A program made the position numbers and the translations under genes. 64,000 nucleotides of DNA from Cyanophora paradoxa (lineage: Eukaryota > Glaucocystophyceae > Cyanophorales > Cyanophoraceae), in contig QPMI01000590.1 of assembly GCA_004431415.1 (NCBI GenBank), positions 83,306 through 147,305 on the forward strand, written 5' to 3'. Under the pieces are notes generated by a model. It had not been told where the DNA came from. It ran no database searches and was given only the letters and a program-made list of their open reading frames with translations. Shown here one piece after another: positions 57,598 through 64,000 of this stretch (positions are counted from its first letter, which is position 1; each line of letters starts with the position of its first letter).

Positions 57598-57616
57598 TCT
57601 TCTATATATATAAAAG
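57598..57616 (+). promoter_or_regulatory. Element promoter motif, copy 1
   Basis: TCTTCTATATATATAAAAG, preceded by ACTTAAAGAAATA. The same word occurs at 58922-58940 and a variant at 58459-58478, each just upstream of a plus-strand gene. The gene ATG at 57668 is 51 bases downstream. Confidence 0.65.
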
Positions 57617-57667
57617 GACAATGCAGAGAAGAAATCGTATTGCCTGGAAAAGCTCAAAGCGGCTTTA

Positions 57668-58435
57668 ATGTTGCTTTGTGGATCTGATAACTTCAATGAT
57701 TATGTTGCTCTTGGAAGTAACAGGAAACCGCTCCCTCTTTGGGCAAAGCTTGCAAAATATGGATTAAGTGACTATGACCTGCCTCCAGAGTCTGAGCATT
57801 GCGCCTGTGATCATCCAATTAAAGAGCAATGCTATATTCTGCATGTTAATAAAAAGATTGTGGTCATTGTTGGGAATTGCTGCATTTTACGATTTATTCC
57901 GAAGGGTGCCAGAGGTCAAGATATATGTGAAAGATGTGGAGATCGGCATAAAAACCGAAAGGATAATTTCTGTAATAAGTGCAGAATCGCTTTAAAGCAA
58001 GAAGAACTGGAAAGAAAAAGAGAACTTGAAAAACAAGAGGAAGCTCGAAAGAGGCAGCTTGAATTAGAAGAAAGAGAGCGAAGAGAGAGAGAATTAGAAC
58101 AAGAAAGAGCAAGGAATAAACATGCAGTTAATCTTTTCCTGATTTGGTGCAACCAATTTATTCCGAAAATGGATAATCTTCGCAGAGATGATATAGAGAG
58201 GTTCAGAGAGGGCAGATCTGCATTGATTGAAATGTATGCAGAACTCAGTACAACAAATACATTGGTTGCTGGGTTTCAGGTGCCTTATCTTAAAAAAGAT
58301 ATCGCAAAAGGATTAGATTGCAGATGGAATAAGGACAAGAAAACATGGGAGACCTTGGAAATCGAACCATTTGTAGCATTGCTAGGTAAGCATTTCAAAC
58401 TTATGTATATTGAGCGATTTGGACAAAGAGGTTAG
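57668..58435 (+). CDS. Zinc-ribbon, coiled-coil and DUF5710-like protein
   Basis: An intact 255-residue frame. The N-terminal part has a Cys-rich pattern (HCACDHPIKEQCYILHV, then GNCCILRF) seen in proteins of large DNA viruses and their parasites. Next is a four-Cys knuckle (CERCGDRHKNRKDNFCNKC), a Glu/Arg-rich coiled coil (residues ~115-155), and a C-terminal segment VPYLKKDIAKGLDCRWNKD with a following Trp, matching the short DUF5710-type domain. Nucleic-acid binding is likely from the zinc sites; no enzymatic role is visible. A short upstream ATG (57621) opens only 15 codons. Confidence 0.65.
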   Translation: MLLCGSDNFNDYVALGSNRKPLPLWAKLAKYGLSDYDLPPESEHCACDHPIKEQCYILHVNKKIVVIVGNCCILRFIPKGARGQDICERCGDRHKNRKDNFCNKCRIALKQEELERKRELEKQEEARKRQLELEERERRERELEQERARNKHAVNLFLIWCNQFIPKMDNLRRDDIERFREGRSALIEMYAELSTTNTLVAGFQVPYLKKDIAKGLDCRWNKDKKTWETLEIEPFVALLGKHFKLMYIERFGQRG

Positions 58436-58458
58436 AGAACAAAAAATGATTTAAAGAA

Positions 58459-58478
58459 TTCTCTATATATATTAAGAG
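58459..58478 (+). promoter_or_regulatory. Element promoter motif, copy 2 (variant)
   Basis: TTCTCTATATATATTAAGAG preceded by TTTAAAGAA; 13 bases before the ATG at 58492. Confidence 0.6.
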
Positions 58479-58491
58479 AGACAGAGGAAAA

Positions 58492-58746
58492 ATGCCACTC
58501 AGTGAAGCCCAGAAGAGAGCAATGAAAAGATACCAGCAAACTGAAAAAGGTAAGGCTCAAATCAAAAAGTTTAACGAAAAAATAGCCACACAGCTTAGAG
58601 ATCTATATCAAACCGATGATACCTATAGAGCAATGAAAATAGCAAGTTCATGTCAGCGAAAGTATGCAGCCAATGCAGTCTGCTTTGTCAAGTATTTGTA
58701 TGATGTCCCTTACTCAAATAGAGGGAGAAAATTGAAACATGTCTAA
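58492..58746 (+). CDS. Small basic protein of the element, unknown
   Basis: An 84-residue intact frame starting MPLSEAQKRAMKRYQQTEKG; Lys/Arg-rich, probably helical, with no recognised domain. The promoter motif directly upstream supports expression. It could bind DNA; this is inferred from charge only. Confidence 0.55.
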   Translation: MPLSEAQKRAMKRYQQTEKGKAQIKKFNEKIATQLRDLYQTDDTYRAMKIASSCQRKYAANAVCFVKYLYDVPYSNRGRKLKHV

Positions 58747-58921
58747 ATTATTTTTCCCAGCATATTACTAGGCTGGGGATATGCTGTTTATTCGCTGAAA
58801 TACCCATTCATCCTTTTTGTATCTAAACCACTCGATATATCATGTGGATAAATTTCGTAGGGATACTTTCTCGATTTCCAACAAAAAATGATTGGGGGAC
58901 CCAAAACTACTTAAAGAAAAA

Positions 58922-58940
58922 TCTTCTATATATATAAAAG
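58922..58940 (+). promoter_or_regulatory. Element promoter motif, copy 3
   Basis: Exact TCTTCTATATATATAAAAG, preceded by ACTTAAAGAAAAA; 18 bases before the ATG at 58959. Confidence 0.65.
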
Positions 58941-58958
58941 GGACCCCGATCGCTGAAA

Positions 58959-61282
58959 ATGAACGCCAAACAGACTAAATCGCTCAAATCGCTCGCTAAC
59001 TGGCTCAGATCTGATGAGGAACTGTCCAAAAACATGATTATCCAGTGAAACCTGACAGCAAAGACCTGTTTTCAAGCATAAGGGAGGTGCATGGTCCTGG
59101 GAAAAGTATGAGGAAGCGCTGGCAACTAATCAGTATGTATCTTGGGGCATTCTGCTCTCAGACAACATGATGGTTATTGACTTTGATGATGAGGAGGACT
59201 TTGAGAAATTCCGGGATATGTTTCCTGATGACTTTGATGCCAATCAGCCCATGGCAAAAACTAAAAAAGGCTATCATGTCTACTTTAAACGACCTGAGGA
59301 GTTCAATAAACTCAAAATTACCGATAAGGCTCCTGGCTTTAAAGGCTTTGAGAAGGTTGACCTGAAAACAATCACTGGAACTGGAACTTCTGGACTGATC
59401 AATGTGTGTCCCAGTGTGAACAAGGCTTGGGTAATCTCCCCATGGGATGATACCTGTGATTTCAATGAGCCTACTGATGACTTCAAAAAGTGGATAATAG
59501 ATAACTACATCTATAAGAGTGAGTATACTGCTAATGCTACCTCACATGATGAACTGGAAAACAATATTATCAAAGAGCTGGTGGATATGGGATTTATGCA
59601 TCCCAATATAATCTCTAAAACTGAACTTGGCTTTAACTTTGATGCTGCTAACAAGGGACTCAATTGCCCATGCTGCAATGGTTCACATGAATCGAATAAC
59701 TGGTATGTTATGAAAGCTAAAGGAGATGATAACAAATACATTGTGTCAAGCTACAGTGGAAATTGCAAAAAACGATTCATCTGCATTGGAATGCAATCTG
59801 ATATCTTTAATCTTATAGATAAATCCGCTGGTTCTGGTGGCGCTCATTATGATGTGAGTTTAGTATGCAAAGAGGTTCTGAAACACACTTGGAGATACTC
59901 CAAAAAGTCATGGTTCAAACTCAATACTGATACTGGGATTTGGGAGCATGATGACACAAACCTAAAGATTTACCTAGATATAAGCCGTCTTGTTGTCCCC
60001 CAATATCTTGGGAGGGCTGTGCATTATAGTCAAAGAGCTTTAAAGGATGAGGAAAACAAAGCAACTTTCGAAGAAAGATCCAAAACATTAATGACCATTG
60101 CCAAAAATCTTAAACAATCAGGATTTCGCAAATCCCTTCTGACTGACTTGGTCCCACTGCTGAATGATGATGAATTCTTTGAGAAGATTGACACAGTTCC
60201 ATATGTGATTGGATTCGAAAATGGTGTATTTGATCTGACCACTATGACTTTCAGGAAGGGTAAACTGGAAGATATGGTGAGCAAGACTGTGGGTTATGAC
60301 TATACTGAAAATGTAGACCCCAAGAAAATAGAGCATCTCAATCAGATTTATAAAGAGATTGTGGATGATCCAGCAGAGCGAAAGTATCTTCTGGCATCCA
60401 TTGCAATTGCTCTTAGTGGATCAACTAAATCCCAGAAGTTCTACATGTGGACTGGTGCTGGTGCTAATGGGAAATCACTTGTTCAGGAATACTGCAAACA
60501 AATATCTGGTCGTTATTACAGCCCTCTCGAAATATCCTACTGGACTAAGCCTAAAAAGAACTCATCAGAGGCTACTCCTGAACTTGCCAAACTCCTTGGA
60601 AAGCGACTTGTATTCAGTAATGAGGCTGAAGATGGTGATAAACTGCAGATCTCCAAGATAAAGGAGGTCACAGGTGGAAATGAAATGACTGTGAGAGCCT
60701 TGTTCAAAGATCCAGTTATCCTTACTCCAATGTTTCAAGTCTACATTACAACCAATGACAATTTGACTATAAACAAACCAGACTTTGCAATTCAAAGAAG
60801 GCTTTCATACCAGAGATTCAATAATATATTCAGAGAGAAGCCAGAAGCTGGTCAGAAGAAAGCTGACCCAACTCTGTCACACTTCTACACAATGATGATG
60901 AGTATAAGATGGCTCACATGAAGATATTACTGGATATGTGGAAGAACAAAGAGGTTGAAGAGATCTTAAGGGATCCCCCTCAATCGATTATTGAACAAGG
61001 ATAAACTTTATAACTGAAAATGATAAAATTGGTGAATGGCTTAGGGATAATTTCGAAGTTACTCATAATGCAAACGACTTTGTTTCCAGTGATACCATTT
61101 ACAAATCATACAAAAGTGTTGATGATAAAGTTGAATGTGTATCTGTAATGAAAAGAGTAAGGGAGATTTTCAATGTTAAATCGGAAAGAAAACGAGTTAA
61201 TGGTATTCTTGCCAGAGGATATATTGGGATTCGAAAGATAACAAGGGTTCAGGAAGACAATGAAGATGATGCCGAATATTAA
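58959..61282 (+). pseudogene. Primase-superfamily 3 helicase with about four single-base frameshifts
   Basis: The gene starts MNAKQTKSLKSLANWL and reads on through changes of frame at about 59046, 59061, 60885 and 61000, each where one base seems missing from a short run. The largest open part is 59167-60921. The N-terminus is prim-pol-like: GGAWSWEKYEEAL, VIDFDDEEDF with acidic metal ligands, and TKKGYHVYF with the catalytic His. A zinc site follows (CPCCNGSHESNNWYV). The helicase has a D5-type region (YVIGFENGVFDL), Walker A GAGANGKS, Walker B-like RLVFSNEAEDG and motif C YITTND. The C-terminus ends at TAA 61280-61282. Role: priming and unwinding during replication of the element. Confidence 0.85.
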
Positions 61283-61340
61283 ACAAGCGATTGATGATTG
61301 AGATTTACATATATTTTATAGCCTTACTGAAAATGGTTTG

Positions 61341-61440
61341 TGTGACAGGTGTGACAGGTCTATCCCAAGGAAAGCCCTGGTGAAAAGTTGATTTTCAAAA
61401 TCGATGGATAGACCTGTCACACCTGTCACACCTGTCACAC
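61341..61440. repeat. Third TGTGACAGG hairpin, after the helicase gene
   Basis: Left arm with two TGTGACAGG iterons plus TCTATCC, right arm with the complement and one extra iteron. It shares the iterons with the hairpins at 51354 and 51646 but has a different loop. Confidence 0.75.
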
Positions 61441-61507
61441 CTATCGAAAAAGACCAAAATTTGACAAGAATACTTAAGGCTTACTTGATTGTGTATAGTG
61501 AAGACAA

Positions 61508-61729
61508 ATGGCAAAAACTCTTGATGAAATGACCATGACTGAGTTAGATAAATGCATTAAGCATGGAGATATTGGAGCATATATCGAAATGTCACAGAGA
61601 TTGATAGGTTACAATATGTATGCAGCGAAACCAAAGAGAAATAGATCAGTTAACATTCACATAACTGTTTCAGTGTCAGAGAATGCAAACAAAAAATTAC
61701 AAAAGCAAATTTACAAAACTTATCTGTGA
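61508..61729 (+). CDS. Small protein of the element, unknown
   Basis: A 73-residue intact frame, MAKTLDEMTMTELDKCIKHG..., ending in a Lys-rich helix. No recognised domain. It overlaps by a few codons the 3' end of a degenerate frame on the other strand. Confidence 0.4.
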   Translation: MAKTLDEMTMTELDKCIKHGDIGAYIEMSQRLIGYNMYAAKPKRNRSVNIHITVSVSENANKKLQKQIYKTYL

Positions 61730-62320
61730 CTTGATTGCAAGTATAAAGCCAATTCCTTGTATATATTTTTATAACTGCCTCAGTGGCATACTGAGACCGC
61801 TTTTTCTCAATTATCTTATAGACCTGGGGTCCATTGCTACTATCAGTGGGCAAATAATATTTAATCGGTCTCCCTCTAGGTCTCTGCTCCTCTTTTTGGG
61901 CTTTTCTTCGATAATAGGATGCCAAAGCTTGTTGTTTCTTATACTCTCTATATTCTGGGTCCTCTCTATATCGTTTCTGCTTTGCCAGTATGTGTCTAAT
62001 ACACCCTCAGTTAAAGGCTCATCATGGTAAACTCGATTAAACTAATTGTATCCTCCATTAATATTTGCAGAGAAAACGTTTTCACCAGGTAAAGAACTTC
62101 TCCTGGATACTCCTGTTGCTCATATGTATACTCTGTGGGTCTGCTGCATTGACTCCACAGACACTGTTGATCTTCTTCTCTCTCTTGCTTCTGAGGCATT
62201 ATCCTCATTATCTGACATCTCAAACTCTATTGTTGTGTCACAGCATCCACTGTGGCAATTGCTGACCACATGCAGACTGAGCATCTCAATAAACTTTCGT
62301 ATTATCCATGTCTCTAATAA
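61700..62320 (-). pseudogene. Frameshifted gene of unknown function with AT-hook-like motif
   Basis: Consecutive minus-strand pieces in changing frames: VVSNCHSGCCDTTIEFEMSD (about 62270-62210), ENVFSANINGGYN (about 62080), HDEPLTEGVLDTYWQ (about 62020), then YREDPEYREYKKQQALASYY and RPRGRPIKYYLPTDSSN (61960-61840) and YATEAVIKIYT. The composition is protein-like and the breaks are again single-base. RPRGRPIKY resembles an AT-hook. No family recognised. Confidence 0.4.
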
Positions 62321-62331
62321 AACAGAGAAAA

Positions 62332-62742
62332 TTAAAGCCAAACTCGTCTTTTATATACTGTTGGGGCTACTCCCTTTTCTACTTCAGCTTTGGTGGCACC
62401 AGGTTCAATAGTTCCCTTCTGGGTCTTTGTTTTCATTTCATCTACTGCCTGCTCATCAATTTGGTTCTCTTTCTTAGCAATAAACTGTTTATCTGGGACA
62501 CCAGTGATACCCATTTTGAATACTTCCTTTCGAAGCATCTCCTTTAGCTTGGCTCTCTCTTTCTTCTCAGTAACATACTGCTCCAAGGCACTTGATTTGG
62601 CTTCCAGATCTTTGAGTTTAGCAGTCATCTCATCCCATTGAGCTTTGGGAATTCGATGAATATTTTGAGTGGGAGCAGTCTTATATGTGACTTCACCAGC
62701 CATAGACTGATTACCTGTCTGATTCCTTACTAAGACCTTCAC
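62332..62742 (-). CDS. Coiled-coil protein of the element, unknown
   Basis: A frame of 136 codons; the most likely start is the internal MAGEVTYKTAPTQN (about 62703). It has a long charged helix (WDEMTAKLKDLEAKSSALEQ ...) and an acidic/basic tail ending VYKRRVWL. It overlaps the 3' end of the next minus-strand gene. Function unknown. Confidence 0.45.
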   Translation of the reverse strand: MKVLVRNQTGNQSMAGEVTYKTAPTQNIHRIPKAQWDEMTAKLKDLEAKSSALEQYVTEKKERAKLKEMLRKEVFKMGITGVPDKQFIAKKENQIDEQAVDEMKTKTQKGTIEPGATKAEVEKGVAPTVYKRRVWL

Positions 62743-63064
62743 CTTTGCGAGCCAGTGAAAGATCTTGCAAGCCTAGACCTTTATCATCAGCAGCACCAAT
62801 AATTCGCCTGGCACCCTCAGCAACAGACTTCATCTTTGCTGTCTCAGGTGAGATGTTGAGTTGGTCAGCAGTTGAACTTTGTGGGGCTTTGTCATCAACT
62901 GATTCCTCATAAGCTGCATTGAGGGGGTCTTCTTGGGGTTGTGAGGGCTTGATTTCGTTCATACCATTGAATTTCATTGGTTCAGTATTAATGGATCCAT
63001 TGTTTCCACCACCTGAATAGCCAACAGCCCCAGCTGGGATCCCTATCTTTCGTTTGGGAGGCAT
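62711..63064 (-). CDS. Small protein of the element starting MPPKRKIG, unknown
   Basis: A 117-residue intact frame, Gly/Ser-rich at the N-terminus (GYSGGGNNGS), otherwise polar and probably disordered. The start resembles a basic nuclear-localisation-like patch (PPKRK). No domain recognised. Confidence 0.45.
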   Translation of the reverse strand: MPPKRKIGIPAGAVGYSGGGNNGSINTEPMKFNGMNEIKPSQPQEDPLNAAYEESVDDKAPQSSTADQLNISPETAKMKSVAEGARRIIGAADDKGLGLQDLSLARKGEGLSKESDR

Positions 63065-63109
63065 TGTATCTTTATTAGAATGAGAGATAATTTTATAAAC
63101 CGCGTTTAT

Positions 63110-63880
63110 ATCGCATCAATTTATTGCTATGGACTTGGCTTTTCACTTCTTTTGGGCTTCCTCTTTCTCTGTGGTTCAGTTCATCTTCTTTCTTTTTGGC
63201 TTTCTGTGGAAGCGAGGAAAATCGAAATCACCAATAAATCGCTTTATCACATAGTTAGCCCACATTATATTGAAAGATGTATAAACAAGGAATGATAGGA
63301 TGGACATACTCTCAAAAGTTATAGAAGTCTCTTTTCGAGGAAAGTCGAAAACTCTCTGCAAATGCTTCCAGCTCTTTTGATGCTTGCACAAACATAATTA
63401 CTATATCACTATTGCAGCGAATACACTTGCAACCTTTCGTAATTTCTGAGAGATAGTTATAATGATATATTCACATGTCTGCCACGAACATAAAGCATTC
63501 AACTGTTTTATCTCGACTGAGATCCAGCTGGTCATTTCTATCATATCCTCTAAAATCACCACATATGGTTAAGTTCTTCTCCTTCTCCCTCTTGCCTCCT
63601 CTCTTTAAATAATTTGACATGTATGGGGATCCATGCACCCAGTTGAACTGTAGCAGCTTTGTCCCAAAATGAAAATGAGGTAGCGATATAATAAGTGTGT
63701 ATCAATCTTTTGCATCATGCAGCTGTTTCAAATAATATTTTACAGCTTCAGTCTTCCCACATCCGATTTCCCAAGTATGAGTAGTCGGAAAGGGGCTTCT
63801 ATCATTTCACCAGCCACAAATTCCTCCAGTTCAGAACTTGTATAGGCATTGTTGTAGATCTTCTAATAAAGACAGATAAA
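63110..63880 (-). pseudogene. P-loop packaging-ATPase-like gene, broken by frameshifts
   Basis: Minus-strand pieces in order: TSSELEEFVAGEMIEAPFRL with LLILGKSDVG, where one A appears missing inside the GK[T/S] of the Walker A loop (about 63756); then a frame with YYLKQLHDAKD, HGSPYMSNYLKRGGKREKEK, GDFRGYDRNDQLDLSRDKT, then CIRCNSDIVIMFVQASKELE, and a Lys/Glu-rich tail (about 63200-63130). Size, P-loop position and element context fit the FtsK/HerA-type genome-packaging ATPase of polinton-like viruses. The Walker B region is not clear to me, so the family is probable, not certain. Confidence 0.5.
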
Positions 63881-64000
63881 AATAACTGGGAGACTGAAAA
63901 TGTCTATAAATTGATTCTACGAAGCCTGAACCGTCCACAATGAGGAAACTGCATGAGAGCGCGAACATTAACATCGATTACCTTATCTGAAGGCATGTAG
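63881..64000 (-). other. Start of a further gene at the window edge (possible)
   Basis: On the minus strand MPSDKVIDVNVRALMQFP opens near 63993 and stops after about 30 codons. It may be a frameshifted N-terminus of the ATPase gene or a small separate gene. Too short to decide. Confidence 0.25.

Larger units (their letters stand above)
50814..64000. mobile_element. Endogenous polinton-like virus/virophage-type element (partial)
   Basis: Composition switches from GC-rich to AT-rich within a few bases at about 50814 and stays so to the window edge. Gene content is typical of polinton-like viruses and maviral virophages: rve-family integrase, protein-primed polymerase B, primase-SF3 helicase, a P-loop packaging-ATPase-like gene and small genes. 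The integrase-polymerase pair is on the minus strand and the helicase on the plus strand. Capsid and protease genes are not in the window. The genes have none of the short GC-rich introns of the host. The right end is not reached. This is an agent of a microbial host, judged by its location. Confidence 0.85.

Overview
The window is a piece of a very GC-rich eukaryotic nuclear genome with a foreign AT-rich element at its right end. The host genes have many short introns (about 50-90 nt) with CTGAC/CTGAG branch-like sites and a ...CAG acceptor. About one third of the introns I could phase begin with GC instead of GT. The ribosomal protein eL27 has a plant-like start (MVKFLK) and end (WFFTKLRF), and the FtsH-type protease starts with what looks like a plastid transit peptide. 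This suggests a unicellular, probably photosynthetic eukaryote (alga); I cannot name the species.

Left to right: (1) 1-3422 is the 3' part of a Ngaro/DIRS-type tyrosine-recombinase retrotransposon: the RNase H end of the polymerase, an intact tyrosine recombinase, and terminal repeats in B1-A2-B2 order. (2) 3885-7504 holds two minus-strand, intron-bearing host genes of unknown function with TPR-like stretches. (3) 9575-15350 is a macrosatellite built from 148/149-bp subrepeats, including a 738-bp block present twice without visible difference. (4) 18516-29651 is the gene-rich core: eL27, a convergent FtsH/AFG3-like metalloprotease, and, across a 107-bp bidirectional promoter, a 7-kb gene that reads as one protein joining an ISWI-like SNF2 ATPase, an RCC1 propeller split by a charged insert, and a C-terminal PHD finger. 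(5) 29754-42036 is bounded by two LTR-like repeats and is mostly non-coding DNA packed with short palindromes. (6) 42764-50806 contains two minus-strand paralogues of a secreted DUF4874/DUF4832 protein.

(7) From about 50814 to the window end the composition drops abruptly to AT-rich. This is an endogenous polinton-like virus/virophage-type element: rve integrase (DDE intact), protein-primed DNA polymerase B, primase-superfamily 3 helicase, a zinc-ribbon/DUF5710-like protein, a P-loop packaging-ATPase-like gene and several small genes. It lies in an intron of the second DUF4832 paralogue, 12 nt from the 3' splice site, so the first exons of that gene are cut off and would lie beyond the right edge. 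Several of its genes carry single-base frameshifts at short homopolymers, so it is either decaying or the assembly has residual deletion errors. No capsid gene is visible here; it could lie beyond position 64000.

Limits: multi-exon models come from hand phasing of exons. Domain names come from motif recognition, not from a search.
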